Source of the DNA: Allobosea sp. Leaf344
GTDB taxonomy: Bacteria; Pseudomonadota; Alphaproteobacteria; Rhizobiales; Beijerinckiaceae
NCBI RefSeq assembly: GCF_001426225.1
Contig: NZ_LMRT01000009.1
Coordinates: 62,265-126,264, forward strand
Length of the DNA stretch: 64,000 nt
Direction: 5' to 3'
This document shows, piece after piece, positions 53,437 through 62,941 of the stretch. The stretch's first letter is position 1, and each line of letters starts with the position of its first letter. The notes beneath the pieces were generated by a model that was not told the origin of the DNA, searched no databases, and saw only the letters and a list, made by a program, of their open reading frames with translations. Made by a program: the position numbers and the translations under genes.

Positions 53437-53796
53437 ATGACGAAGATTTTGCTCGCCGAAGACGACAACGACATGCGCCGCTTCCTGGTCAAGGCCCTGC
53501 AGAATGCGGGCTATGACGTCGCATCCTTCGATAATGGGCTCTCCGCCTATAACCGGCTGCGCGAGGAGCCCTTCGAGCTGCTGCTCACCGACATCGTCAT
53601 GCCGGAGATGGATGGCATCGAGCTGGCGCGCCGCGCCACCGAGCTCGATCCGGACATCAAGGTGATGTTCATCACCGGCTTCGCGGCGGTGGCCCTGAAC
53701 CCGGATTCCCAGACGCCGAAGGATGCGAAGGTGCTCTCCAAGCCGTTCCACCTGCGCGAACTGGTCAATGAGGTCGAGAAACTCCTCGCCGCCTGA
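53437..53796 (+). CDS. cpdR: Response regulator CpdR
   Basis: A 119-residue single-domain receiver that in Caulobacter controls ClpXP positioning and CtrA destruction. Acidic pocket EDDND (8-12), phosphoacceptor Asp52 in LLTDIVMPEMDG, the CpdR-typical FITGFAAVAL, and Lys in LSKPFHLREL. Start at MTKILLAEDD. It is a conserved cell-cycle gene in alphaproteobacteria and sits alone here. Confidence 0.94.
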   Translation: MTKILLAEDDNDMRRFLVKALQNAGYDVASFDNGLSAYNRLREEPFELLLTDIVMPEMDGIELARRATELDPDIKVMFITGFAAVALNPDSQTPKDAKVLSKPFHLRELVNEVEKLLAA

Positions 53797-53834
53797 GGCT
53801 GTTCTCCGGCTCCGTATTTTGATGGCGAAGCGCC

Positions 53835-53863
53835 TTGCAAGCCGGAGCCCAAGCGGCTATAGC
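53835..53863 (+). promoter_or_regulatory. Promoter of tRNA-Val
   Basis: TTGCAA (53835-53840), 17-nt spacer, TATAGC (53858-53863). It is one of the best promoters in the window by eye and lies 74 bp before the tRNA 5' end. Confidence 0.65.
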
Positions 53864-53937
53864 CCCTCACCTCGCAACATGAATGGGCCGCAAAGCCCGG
53901 CCATGTTTCCGTCGGCCGCAGCGCAAGCGGTGGCACC

Positions 53938-54012
<75 letters not shown>

Positions 54013-54017
54013 TTTTT

Positions 54018-54054
54018 GAAAGGCCCCGCAGCTCGCCGAGCTGCGGGGCCTTTC
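54018..54054 (+). terminator. Long perfect hairpin terminator after tRNA-Val
   Basis: A perfect 17-bp stem (54018-54034 with 54038-54054) with a 3-nt loop, core GGCCCCGCAGCTC, preceded by T and ending in CTTTC. It ends the tRNA transcript. Confidence 0.88.
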
Positions 54055-54238
54055 GCATTTGGACTGAACCCGCATAGACCGGCTCCGCCGCCCGACGGCG
54101 ACGCGGCGTGCCGTTACGCGGAGAGTATGATGGAACTCCTCCAGTCCTGAGCTATGGCTTTGGCTCGATTCCCCACCCCGCCGCCCGCCCGTACGTTCCG
54201 GGCCTGGTCGGGGTGACCGCCGAGACGGAAAGACCGCC

Positions 54239-54556
54239 ATGGAGACCAAGCGACCGGCGCTTCCACGCGGGCGTCCGCGCACGATCACCCGCGAACGCAT
54301 CGCCAATGCGGGCATCGCGCTGGGGTTGCCCAAAATCACCATCGTCGGGATCGCCGCAAAACTCGGCATCAGCCATATGGCGCTCTACAGCACGTGCCGA
54401 GTCGTTCAGGGTCCTGGCGCGGCAATGGGCGTGGCAGCCCGATCGGCTCGGGCCGAGCCGCGATGGCAGGCCAGCATGCCGGCTCAGGGCCTGCTCGCCC
54501 GACGGCCCATCCAAGATGCAACGCCGTTCTGCCTCGCGGCTCCCGCGTCGCTTTAG
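54239..54556 (+). pseudogene. Broken TetR-family regulator
   Basis: The first about 50 codons form a normal TetR helix-turn-helix (RGRPRTITRERIANAGIAL, IAAKLGISHMALY). The next expected part (HVPSR) is in another frame from 54391, implying a one-base deletion near 54390; further TetR-like sequence (VLARQWAWQPDRLGP) is in the third frame, so there are at least two shifts. The frame overlaps the convergent ATPase gene by 4 bp and the C-terminal ligand domain is missing. Its intact form may have controlled the nearby transporter; inference. Confidence 0.75.
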
Positions 54557-56187
54557 GCCTGGCCGGCGGCCGCGGCGAGGTCCCGGCTCAGCCCGAAACC
54601 CTGCCCCGGGATCGAGGCGAGCAGCGCCTTCGTATAGGGATGCTGCGGCTGGCCGAAAACCTGGCCGATCGGCCCGGTCTCGACCACCTCGCCATTCTTC
54701 ATCACAGCCACGAGATCGCAGACCTGCGCCGCGACGCGCAGATCATGGGTGATGAAGACGATCGAGATTCCCAGCCGTTGGCGCAGCTCGGCGAGCAGCG
54801 CGAGCACCTGCGCCTGCACCGAGACGTCGAGCGCCGACACCGGCTCGTCCGCCACCAGCACATCGGGCTCCAGCGCCAGGGCCCGGGCCAGGCCGATGCG
54901 CTGGCGCTGCCCGCCGGAAAATTCGTGCGGGTAGCGATCGGTCGCGGCGGGATCGAGCCCGACCAGGGCGAACAGCTCCGCCGCCCGCGCCAGCGCCTGG
55001 CTGCGGGCCATGCCATGCACGATCAGCCCCTGGGCGACCAGCTCGCCCGCCTTGCGCCGCGGGTTGAGCGAGGCGAAGGGGTCCTGGAAGACCATCTGGA
55101 TATTCCGGGTCTCGGCGCGCATTTCGGCCCGCGTCAGCCCCGCGAGATCGCGGCCGTTCAGGCGGATCTCGCCGCCATCGGGGTCGATCAGCCGCACCAG
55201 GCAGCGGGCCAGCGTCGATTTTCCGGAGCCGGATTCGCCGACGATGCCGAGCGTCGCGCCGCGCGGCAGCACCAGCGAGACATCCTTCACCGCATGGGTG
55301 ACGCGCTGGCCGCGGCCCAGAAAACCGCCTGTGCGATAAGTCTTGGAGACATGCGCCATCGTCAGGATCGGCTCGCTCGCCAGCGGCCGCGGCGGCGGCG
55401 CCTTCAGCGGCGGCACGGCGGCGATGAGCTGCCGCGTATAGGCGTGCTGCGGCGCGTTCAGCACCGCATCGGCGCTGCCCGTCTCCACCACCCGGCCCTG
55501 GCTCATCACCGCGACCCGGTCGGCGATCTCCGCCACCACGCCGAAATCATGGGTGATGAACAGCACGGCCGTTCCCTTGCGCCGCTGCAGATCGCGGATC
55601 AGCGTCAGGATCTGCGCCTGCGTCGTGACGTCGAGCGCCGTCGTCGGCTCGTCGGCGATCAGCAGGCGCGGGTCCAGGGCCAGCGCCATGGCGATCATCG
55701 CGCGCTGGCGCTGCCCGCCCGAGAGCTCGTGCGGATAGGCCTTGGCCGCCTTCTCCGGCTCGGGGATGTTCACCTCGGCGAGCAGCGCCAGCACCCGCGC
55801 GCCGATCTCCGCGCGCGAGAGCCGGGTATGGGTCTCGAACATCTCGCCGATCTGGTCGCCGATGCTGCGCAGCGGGTTCAGCGCCGTCATCGGCTCCTGG
55901 AAGATCATCGCGATGCCGGCGCCGCGCACCTTGCGCATCTCCGCCTCGCTGATCCCGGCGAGATCGCGGCCCTCGAACAGGATGCGCCCCGCCGCGATCG
56001 TCACGCCCTGCGGCAGCAGCCGCATGATCGCATTGGCGGTCATCGATTTGCCGGAGCCGGATTCGCCGACGACGCAGAGGATCTCCCCGGCCGCGACCGA
56101 CAGCGAGACCTCCTCCATCGCATGGGGCCGGTCGGCGCCTTCGGGCAGGCTGACGCTGACGCTCTCGAGGGTGAGGATCGGCTTCAT
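54553..56187 (-). CDS. Peptide-type ABC transporter, fused double ATPase
   Basis: A 544-residue protein with two ABC ATPase domains in one chain (DppD plus DppF type, as in YejF). Domain 1: [31 protein letters not shown]. Domain 2: [31 protein letters not shown]. Both sites look complete. Its ATG overlaps the permease stop (ATGA at 56187-56184), showing translational coupling. It is the last gene of the transporter operon. Confidence 0.95.
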   Translation of the reverse strand: MKPILTLESVSVSLPEGADRPHAMEEVSLSVAAGEILCVVGESGSGKSMTANAIMRLLPQGVTIAAGRILFEGRDLAGISEAEMRKVRGAGIAMIFQEPMTALNPLRSIGDQIGEMFETHTRLSRAEIGARVLALLAEVNIPEPEKAAKAYPHELSGGQRQRAMIAMALALDPRLLIADEPTTALDVTTQAQILTLIRDLQRRKGTAVLFITHDFGVVAEIADRVAVMSQGRVVETGSADAVLNAPQHAYTRQLIAAVPPLKAPPPRPLASEPILTMAHVSKTYRTGGFLGRGQRVTHAVKDVSLVLPRGATLGIVGESGSGKSTLARCLVRLIDPDGGEIRLNGRDLAGLTRAEMRAETRNIQMVFQDPFASLNPRRKAGELVAQGLIVHGMARSQALARAAELFALVGLDPAATDRYPHEFSGGQRQRIGLARALALEPDVLVADEPVSALDVSVQAQVLALLAELRQRLGISIVFITHDLRVAAQVCDLVAVMKNGEVVETGPIGQVFGQPQHPYTKALLASIPGQGFGLSRDLAAAAGQA

Positions 56188-57014
56188 CGGCCCTTCAGCC
56201 TCGGATTGAGCGCGTCGTTCAGCCCCTGCCCGACGAGCGAGACGGCGAGCACGGTGATCAGGATCGCCACGCCGGGGATCGCCGAGACATACCATTGCAC
56301 CCGCAGCACATCCCGGCCGATGCCGATCAGATTGCCCCAGGATGCGACATTCGGGTCCGACAGCTTCAGGAAGGCCAGCGCGCTCTCCAGCAGGATGGCG
56401 ATGGCCATCACGACGCTGGCATAGACGATGACCGGCGGCAGCGCATTGGGCAGGATCTCGCCGAAGATCAGCTTCGCGTCGCGCAGCCCGAGCGTACGCC
56501 CGGCCTGGACGAATTCGCGGCTGCGCAGGCTCAGGAACTCGGCCCGGGTCAGCCGCGCGGAAGCCGGCCAGGAGACGATCCCGATCGCGACCGTCACCGT
56601 CGCCAGCGTCGAGCCGAACACCGCCACCAGCACCAGGAGCAGCAGGAAGTTCGGCAGCGTCTGGAAGGCCTCGGTCACGCGCATCAGCAGCGTGTCGACC
56701 CAGCCGCCATAATAGCCCGCCAACGCCCCGACCGTGATGCCGATCAGGATCGAGATGGTCGTCGCCACCAGGCCGATCAGCAGCGAGATGCGGGCTCCGT
56801 GGAAGATCTGCGCGGCGATGTCGCGGCCGGAATTGTCGGTTCCGAGCGGAAAGCGCGGGTTCTCGAGCGGCCAGAGCAGCGGCCGCCCCGCCAGCGCCAG
56901 CGGATCGCGCGGATAGAGCCAGCCGGCGCTGATCGCCGCGGCCAGGACCAGGAGCAGCAGCAGCAGGCCGATCACCGCGGATGGGCTGCGCAGATAGAGC
57001 CTCAGCACCTGCAT
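56184..57014 (-). CDS. Peptide-type ABC transporter permease (DppC-like)
   Basis: A 276-residue inner-membrane permease. The first helix is at about 13-32, and the HPLGTDNSGRD-type GTDNSGRDIAAQIFHGARISL block is the DppC hallmark. The EAA loop region is SREFVQAGRTLGLRDAKLIFGEILPNA. It forms a pair with the next permease, 3 nt upstream in the operon. Confidence 0.95.
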   Translation of the reverse strand: MQVLRLYLRSPSAVIGLLLLLLVLAAAISAGWLYPRDPLALAGRPLLWPLENPRFPLGTDNSGRDIAAQIFHGARISLLIGLVATTISILIGITVGALAGYYGGWVDTLLMRVTEAFQTLPNFLLLLVLVAVFGSTLATVTVAIGIVSWPASARLTRAEFLSLRSREFVQAGRTLGLRDAKLIFGEILPNALPPVIVYASVVMAIAILLESALAFLKLSDPNVASWGNLIGIGRDVLRVQWYVSAIPGVAILITVLAVSLVGQGLNDALNPRLKGR

Positions 57015-57017
57015 CGC

Positions 57018-57995
57018 TCAGCTCCCCGTGGTGATGCGCGGATCGAGCCGCGCATAGAGCAGGTCGACGATGAAATTGACGATGATGACCAGCAGCGCCG
57101 ACATGAAGACGATGCCGAGCAGCGTGTTGAGATCGCGCTGCACCACCGATTCATAGGCGAGGCGGCCGAGCCCCGGCAGCGAGAACACGCTCTCCACCAC
57201 CACCGATCCGCCCAGCATCGTCCCGGCCTGCAGGCCGATCAGCGTCACCATCGGCAGCAGCGCGTTGCGCAGCACGTGCTTGACCACCACCCGCGTCTCG
57301 TCGAGCCCCTTGGCGCGCGCCGTGCGCACGAAATCCAGGTTCAGCACCTCCAGCATCGAGCCGCGCATGATCCTGAGATAGATCGCGAGGTAGAACAGGC
57401 CGAGCGTCAGCGTCGGCAGCAGCAGATGCCGGGCGATGTCGAGCGTCCGGCTCAGCCCGCTGCGGCTCACCGTGATGTCCTCGAAGCCGCCCGCCGGCAG
57501 CCATTGCAGCCTGATCGCGAAGACGACGATCGCCATCAGCCCGAACCAGAAGGTCGGCATCGCATAGAAGATCAGTCCGAGCGTCGAGATCAGCGTATCC
57601 TGCCAGCGATTGACCCGGCGCGCCGCCAGCACGCCGAAGACGATGCCGAAGAAGAAGGCGAAGGAGAGCGAGGCCGTCATCAGCAGGATCGTGGCCGGCA
57701 GCCGCTCCAGGATCACGGTCGCGACCGGCTTGCCGTAGATCGCGGAGAAGCCGAGGTCGAAGCGCACCAGCCGCCAGAGATAATTGGCGAGCTGCGCCCC
57801 GACCGAGAGGTCGAGCCCGTAGAATTCGCGCAGCTGTTTCGCGGTCGCGGCATCGCCGCCGCCCATCTGCGCCATCATCGCGTCGACCGTGTCGCCCGGC
57901 GCGAGCTGGAGCAGCAGGAACACCCCGATCAGGATCAGGAACAGGGTCGGGATCGAGGCGGCGAGCCGCCGCCCCGCCAGGGCTAGGACGCGCAT
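57018..57995 (-). CDS. Peptide-type ABC transporter permease (DppB-like)
   Basis: A 325-residue inner-membrane protein with about six helices. DppB family features: LAPGDTVDAM, REFYGLDLS, and the EAA loop RTARAKGLDETRVVVKHVLRNALLP. It lies directly downstream of the binding protein gene. Confidence 0.95.
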   Translation of the reverse strand: MRVLALAGRRLAASIPTLFLILIGVFLLLQLAPGDTVDAMMAQMGGGDAATAKQLREFYGLDLSVGAQLANYLWRLVRFDLGFSAIYGKPVATVILERLPATILLMTASLSFAFFFGIVFGVLAARRVNRWQDTLISTLGLIFYAMPTFWFGLMAIVVFAIRLQWLPAGGFEDITVSRSGLSRTLDIARHLLLPTLTLGLFYLAIYLRIMRGSMLEVLNLDFVRTARAKGLDETRVVVKHVLRNALLPMVTLIGLQAGTMLGGSVVVESVFSLPGLGRLAYESVVQRDLNTLLGIVFMSALLVIIVNFIVDLLYARLDPRITTGS

Positions 57996-58074
57996 CGCAG
58001 AGCCGGCCGCACGGGTGAAGACATCGTCACGAGATTTCGTCCTGCCTTGTCACGAGCCGCGGCCGCCTCCCCGC

Positions 58075-59679
58075 TCATTCGGCCAACCACAGATCGTGCC
58101 AGGAGGCGGAGCCCCAGCGCGGCGTGTTCGAGTGATTGCGGGCCTTGGCGCTGATCGCGGTGAGGAAGATCTGCTCGATCGGCGTCCAGATCGGCAATTC
58201 GCTGTTCGCCCGCCGCACGAAGTCGCCATAGAGCGCCTTGCGCTTGGCGGCATCGACCTCGGTCGCGGCATCGTCGATGATCTTGTCCATCGTCTCGTCG
58301 GTCCAGCCCCATTGATTGGTCCAGGGCGCGCCCACCGGCTGGCCGGACCGGTACCAGACCGTGGTCGAGACGGCCGGATCGTTGCGATACTGGTGCCAGC
58401 CCGAGGCCAGGTCGAAATTATGATCGGCATAGACCGACTTCAGGAAGCCGCCGCCATCATTGCGGACGATCTCGATCCTGATCCCGACTTCGGCGAGCGA
58501 TTGCTGGATGAAGGTGGCGAAGAGCGAGATATCCTCGCCCCAGGGCGCCGGCAGGAGCCGCAGGGTGAAGCGCGTGCCGCCGGCGCCGGGCTTGAACCCG
58601 GCCTCGTCCAGCAGCTTGATCGCCACCGCCTTGTCATAGGGATATTGCGGGCCGTTGTCGGCGGGATAGAAATCGGTCGAGACCGAAGGGATCGGCCCGG
58701 TGCCGCGCTTGGCGAAATCGCCGAGGAAATTCTCGATGAAGAAGGGGATGTTGAGCGCATGCGCGATGGCGCGGCGCACCCTGATATCCGCGAGCTCCTT
58801 GCGCCGGAAGTTGAACTCGATCGTGTTGGTGCGGGCATTGCCTTCATTGCCCTTGGTCGAGACGATGAAGCGCGGATCCTTGCCGAGCCGCGCGAGGTCG
58901 GAGATCGTCAGCCCCGAGAACGGGCTGTAATGGATCTGCCCGGCCTCCATCTGCGCGGCGGCGGCCGAGCGGTCGGTCACCACCCGCCAGACGATCCGGT
59001 CGAGATAGGGCGCGTTCGGCCGCCAGTAATTGGTGTTGCGGTCGGCGATGACGTATTGGCCGCGCTCATATTGCACGAATTTGAACGGGCCCGTCCCGAC
59101 CGGCGCCAGATTGACCGGGTTCTGCCGGATATCGCCCTTGCCCTCGTAGAGATGGCGCGGCGAGATGTAGCCGAGATCCGGCAGGGCGCGCAGCAGCAGG
59201 GGCAGCGGCATCGGCCGCTCATAGCGGAAGATCGCGGTGTGCGGGTCGGGCGTATCGACCGCGGTGAGGAAGAGCTGCAGGGTCGATCCGTAGTTCAGGA
59301 TCTTCTTCCACATCTCCATCGCGGTGAACTGCACATCGGCCGAGGTGAAGTCCTTGCCGTCATGCCAGGTCACGCCCTTGCGCAGCTTGAAGGTGACGGT
59401 CTTGCCGTCCGGCGTCGCCTCCCAGCTTTCCGCCAGCACGCCGACGGTGTTGCCGGCGGAAGCGAGATCGACGAGCTGCTCCTGGATCTTGCCGCCGATG
59501 ATGTAGACGCCGGTCGAGGCCTGCAGGCTCGGGTTCAGCTGGCGCTGCTCCGCCCCGTAATGCACGGTGAAGACGCCGCCCTTGCGCGGCGTCTCCTGCG
59601 CGAAGGAGCGCTGGGGGAAGAGGACGTTGGAGGCGATGGCGGCGCTGGTCAGCAGCGCGGCGCGGCGGGTCATGTCCAT
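58075..59679 (-). CDS. Peptide-type ABC transporter substrate-binding protein
   Basis: A 534-residue SBP_bac_5 family protein with a twin-arginine-like signal (MTRRAALLTSAAIASNVL). It has the typical LRKGVTWHDGKDFTSADV block and VRRAIAHALN. Start chosen at MDMTRR, with AAGGAG 7 nt upstream. Substrate may be a peptide, opine, or another small compound; not decided by sequence. Confidence 0.93.
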   Translation of the reverse strand: MDMTRRAALLTSAAIASNVLFPQRSFAQETPRKGGVFTVHYGAEQRQLNPSLQASTGVYIIGGKIQEQLVDLASAGNTVGVLAESWEATPDGKTVTFKLRKGVTWHDGKDFTSADVQFTAMEMWKKILNYGSTLQLFLTAVDTPDPHTAIFRYERPMPLPLLLRALPDLGYISPRHLYEGKGDIRQNPVNLAPVGTGPFKFVQYERGQYVIADRNTNYWRPNAPYLDRIVWRVVTDRSAAAAQMEAGQIHYSPFSGLTISDLARLGKDPRFIVSTKGNEGNARTNTIEFNFRRKELADIRVRRAIAHALNIPFFIENFLGDFAKRGTGPIPSVSTDFYPADNGPQYPYDKAVAIKLLDEAGFKPGAGGTRFTLRLLPAPWGEDISLFATFIQQSLAEVGIRIEIVRNDGGGFLKSVYADHNFDLASGWHQYRNDPAVSTTVWYRSGQPVGAPWTNQWGWTDETMDKIIDDAATEVDAAKRKALYGDFVRRANSELPIWTPIEQIFLTAISAKARNHSNTPRWGSASWHDLWLAE

Positions 59680-59707
59680 GGCAGTCTCCTTGCTGGGTCG
59701 CGCTGGC

Positions 59708-60565
59708 TCAGGCGGTCTGGGGAATGAAGCTGACGATGATGCCGTTGGCCGCATGGGCCGGGGCGCTGACGGCCGCGCCATGCGACACGCCGGTCGCGGC
59801 CAGGGCCCGGCCGGCGGCCGCGATGTCCGAGGTCGCCAGCACCAGAGCCACCGCCCCCTCCGGCGCCGCGCCCTGGCGCACCGCGTCGGGATAGCGCCTG
59901 GCGAAGCCGGCTGCGTCGTAGAACAGGAAATCGGCGCGGGTGCCGCCCGATGCGACGCGATGCGCGTCGCCTTCGGCCATGGCAGGCCGGTCGATCAGCC
60001 GGCCGAGCTGCGCCGCCGCCGCCGCGGGATCGCCGGTCAGCACCTCGATGCGCAGGATGCGCTGCGTGCCGTTGGCATGCCTCTGCCAGGCGGGCACCCA
60101 GACCGCGTCGCGGGTCAGATGCTCGCAGGCGAAGATGCGGATGCCGCCCGGCGCCTGGTCCAGCGGCCAGCGGAAGACGTTGAAGCGCGCTTCGCCGACG
60201 GCGCCGCCCGGCAGATCGACGGGGCGCCCGAAATGCACCGGCCCATCCGCGTCGAAGCCCTGTGCCTGCACCTCCTTGGCGCCGGCGGCCGCATCGTCGG
60301 TGGTGAAGGCGATGCGCTCCACCCCCTCGCGCTGGCGCAGGAAATCGCGCATCGGCTTGTTGTGCTCCGTCTCGGCGAGGATGCCGAGCAGCTCCACATA
60401 ATCCTCGCCGAACATGATCGTGTAATTGCCGGAGCCGAGATGCGGCGAATGCGTGCCGCGAGGCGAAACGGTGAAGCCGAGCCGGCGCCAGGTCTCGGCG
60501 GAGGCGTCGAGATCGCGCACCGTGACCATCACATGATCGACGCCGAGGACATGTTTGAGCGGCAT
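59708..60565 (-). CDS. VOC family (glyoxalase-like) protein
   Basis: A 285-residue protein with two VOC-like modules. The first begins HVLGVDHVMVTVRDLDASAETWRRLGF with a possible metal His. It leads the transporter operon, with 28 nt before the binding protein gene. Probably acts on the imported compound, as a dioxygenase or lyase-like enzyme; unproven. Confidence 0.85.
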   Translation of the reverse strand: MPLKHVLGVDHVMVTVRDLDASAETWRRLGFTVSPRGTHSPHLGSGNYTIMFGEDYVELLGILAETEHNKPMRDFLRQREGVERIAFTTDDAAAGAKEVQAQGFDADGPVHFGRPVDLPGGAVGEARFNVFRWPLDQAPGGIRIFACEHLTRDAVWVPAWQRHANGTQRILRIEVLTGDPAAAAAQLGRLIDRPAMAEGDAHRVASGGTRADFLFYDAAGFARRYPDAVRQGAAPEGAVALVLATSDIAAAGRALAATGVSHGAAVSAPAHAANGIIVSFIPQTA

Positions 60566-60884
60566 GGCGGTTCCCTCATCGGGGCGATCCGGCTCCGCTT
60601 CGGGGCCGGTGCCTCAGGCTAAGCGATCTCCCGGCGGAGACAACCGCCTGGAAATTGCGGCCGCCAAGCAAGCACGCTGAGAAAATGATTTCAAGAGAAT
60701 GGCGGCATCTCTCGTATATCAGAATATTTTGCTGCCGCAGGCTCCAGAATGAGTAACAATCACTCCCTTCATCGCGATCTGGCGCAATCTGTCGCTTGTC
60801 AACCGGCCGGCCTCCGATGCACGATGCAAATCATCGGCCACAGCCTGCCGCGTGGCCTGTCCGAGACCGTCGAGGCCTTCACCG
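60566..60884. other. Divergent control region of the transporter operon and the FAD oxidoreductase
   Basis: No gene seen in 319 bp. An AT-rich core (about 60685-60735, with ATATCAGAATATTTTG) is a likely promoter area. GAGT-AACAATC-ACTC (60751-60765) is a small operator-like inverted repeat. Assigning a regulator is not possible. Confidence 0.4.
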
Positions 60885-62213
60885 ATGAGCGACCCGTCCA
60901 GCGTCACCTGGCCGCCCTCCCTCTGGGCTGCGACCGCGCCCCCGGGCCCGGAGCTGCCGAGCCTGTCCGGCGACGTCCAGGCCGATGTCGTGGTCATCGG
61001 CGGCGGCTTCACCGGCCTGTCCACCGCCATCCACCTGCGCGAAGCGGGCAGCGAGGTGGTGGTGATCGAGGCGGCCGAGCCCGGCTGGGGCGCCTCGGGT
61101 CGCAATAACGGCCAGGTCATCCCGACGCTGGCCGGCCATGATCCCTCGGCGATGGTGAAGCGGCATGGCGAGGCAGGCGAACGCTTCAACGCGTTGCTGC
61201 GCGATTCCGCCCAATATCTCTTCGAGACGATCCGCAAATACGACATCGCCGCGGAGGCCGAGCAGGCGGGCTGGGTCCAGCCGGTGCATTCGCCGGGGCG
61301 GTTCAGGCTGGCGGAGAAGCGTGTGCGCGAATGGTCGGCGATCGGTGCCCCGGTCGAGCTGCTCGACCGCCAGGCGACGGCGCAGATGCTGGGCAGCGAA
61401 GCCTGGTTCGGCGGCTTCTGGAACCGGACCGGCGGCCATATCAACCCGCTCGCTTTGACGCGCGGGCTGGCGAAGACCGCGCTCGGGCTCGGCGCCGCGA
61501 TCTATGCACGCTCCCCGGCACGCTCGATGACGCATGAAAACGGCCGCTGGAACGTGAAGACGCCGGCCGGCCGGGTGACGGCCCGCGCGCTGGTGCTCGC
61601 GACCAATGCCTATACCGGGGAATTCGAGCCGGGCCTGGCGCCGGAGGTGGCCAGCGAGGTCATCCCGGTCCTGTCCTGGCAGATGGCGACGCAGCCGATC
61701 AGCGACAATATCGCCAAGACGATCATTCCCGGCCGCCAGGCTATGTCCGATACGCATCGCGAGCTGTATTTCGCCCGCTGGGACGCCCGCAACCGCCTGG
61801 TCACCGGCGGCGCCGCGGTGTTTCCGGGAGCGGGCGGCGCCAATCTGCGCCCCGCCGTCGCCGAGCGTCTCAAGCGGCTCTGGCCGCAGCTCGGCGAGAT
61901 CGGCTTCGACTATGTCTGGTCGGGCTATATCGGCATGACGCCGGATAATCTCCTGCAGCCGCAGGTGCCGGGCTATCCCCGGATCCACCGGCTGGGGCCG
62001 GACGCCTATGGCTGGGTCGGCTGCAATGGCAGGGCCGTGGCCCTGTCCGTCTCGCTCGGTCGCGAATTGGCGCGCGCCACGCAGGGCGCCGCCATCGAGA
62101 CGTTGGGCCTGCCGCTCTCGGAGCCGAGGCCGCAGCCGCTGCGCGGTCTGGTCAGGCGGATCGCGCCGCTGGCGCTACCGCTTTATCGGCGGCTGGACGC
62201 CGCCGAGATCTGA
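60885..62213 (+). CDS. FAD-dependent oxidoreductase (DAO family, PuuB/OrdL-like)
   Basis: A 442-residue amine or amino-acid oxidase-type flavoprotein. The FAD loop is VVVIGGGFTGLSTAIHL at about 35-51; GWGASGRNNGQV is the OrdL/PuuB hallmark. YTG in LATNAYTGEFEPG and the C-terminal GWVGCNGRAVALSVSLG are also typical. Start at MSDPSSVTW after GAGG. Divergent from the transporter operon, so it may oxidise the imported substrate. Confidence 0.9.
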   Translation: MSDPSSVTWPPSLWAATAPPGPELPSLSGDVQADVVVIGGGFTGLSTAIHLREAGSEVVVIEAAEPGWGASGRNNGQVIPTLAGHDPSAMVKRHGEAGERFNALLRDSAQYLFETIRKYDIAAEAEQAGWVQPVHSPGRFRLAEKRVREWSAIGAPVELLDRQATAQMLGSEAWFGGFWNRTGGHINPLALTRGLAKTALGLGAAIYARSPARSMTHENGRWNVKTPAGRVTARALVLATNAYTGEFEPGLAPEVASEVIPVLSWQMATQPISDNIAKTIIPGRQAMSDTHRELYFARWDARNRLVTGGAAVFPGAGGANLRPAVAERLKRLWPQLGEIGFDYVWSGYIGMTPDNLLQPQVPGYPRIHRLGPDAYGWVGCNGRAVALSVSLGRELARATQGAAIETLGLPLSEPRPQPLRGLVRRIAPLALPLYRRLDAAEI

Positions 62214-62426
62214 TCAGCGCGTGGCGCGGCGCGTGCTGCGCACGACGGTCGGCGCGGTGATCGCGCCGGCTGCGCCGCCCACAACGGCTCCCACGGGTCC
62301 GGCGACGACGGCTCCGGTTCCAGCGCCGACCGCAGCACCCCCGACCCGCTGTTCGACCGTGTTGCAGGCGCCGAGTGCCAGAGCGGCAGTCGCGAGGAGG
62401 ACGAAGGTGGGAAGCTTGCTGGTCAT
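62214..62426 (-). CDS. Small glycine-zipper lipoprotein
   Basis: A 70-residue lipoprotein: lipobox ALGAC, then a Gly/Ala/Val zipper (GGAAVGAGTGAVVAGPVGAVVG). Similar small lipoproteins are common in Hyphomicrobiales envelopes. Its stop codon and that of the convergent FAD gene abut as TGATCA. Confidence 0.82.
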   Translation of the reverse strand: MTSKLPTFVLLATAALALGACNTVEQRVGGAAVGAGTGAVVAGPVGAVVGGAAGAITAPTVVRSTRRATR

Positions 62427-62675
62427 GGGATGCGGCTCTCGGTGAAGGTGCTGCGTGAACGCCGCGCCCCCGCGCTTGTTCCGGCGGAGACGGCGCGGGC
62501 GACGCCATGACGGGGCCGCTTTTCGCTTGCGATCCTTGCAGAAATCCGTATACAGCGCCCATCGCATCAGCCGCACCATTCGCGTGGGCGATGAGGGCCG
62601 GTTCGCCGGTTCGCGTCGCGCGGTTTAGTTTTTGCCCGATTCGCTGGCGTAGGCGGATCGACGGAGTTGAGACCG

Positions 62676-62801
62676 ATGAAGATCCGCAATTCGCTGAAGT
62701 CGCTGCGCGCGCGCCATCGCGACAACCAGCTCGTGCGCCGCAAGGGCCGCGTCTACATCATCAACAAGGTCCAGAAGCGCTTCAAGGCGCGCCAGGGCTG
62801 A
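62676..62801 (+). CDS. rpmJ: 50S ribosomal protein L36
   Basis: A 41-residue protein, [20 protein letters not shown]..., the alternative (C-minus) L36 type that lacks the zinc Cys/His set. TTGAGACCG precedes the ATG. Single gene. Confidence 0.95.
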   Translation: MKIRNSLKSLRARHRDNQLVRRKGRVYIINKVQKRFKARQG

Positions 62802-62941
62802 GTGCGCCGCGGCCTTCGGGCTGCATCGCGACGGATTGAACGGGTTGGCGGGGCGCCTTGCGGCGTATCCCGCCTTTTCGTCGTGGCGGCCTCGCATCGC
62901 TGTGAATTGACGGCGGCCATCCTGCCGATACACTGCCCGCC

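Noticed and set aside
54394..56424. A 676-codon plus-strand frame
   Set aside because: Antisense to the fused ATPase gene; only its first codons matter, as TetR remnants.
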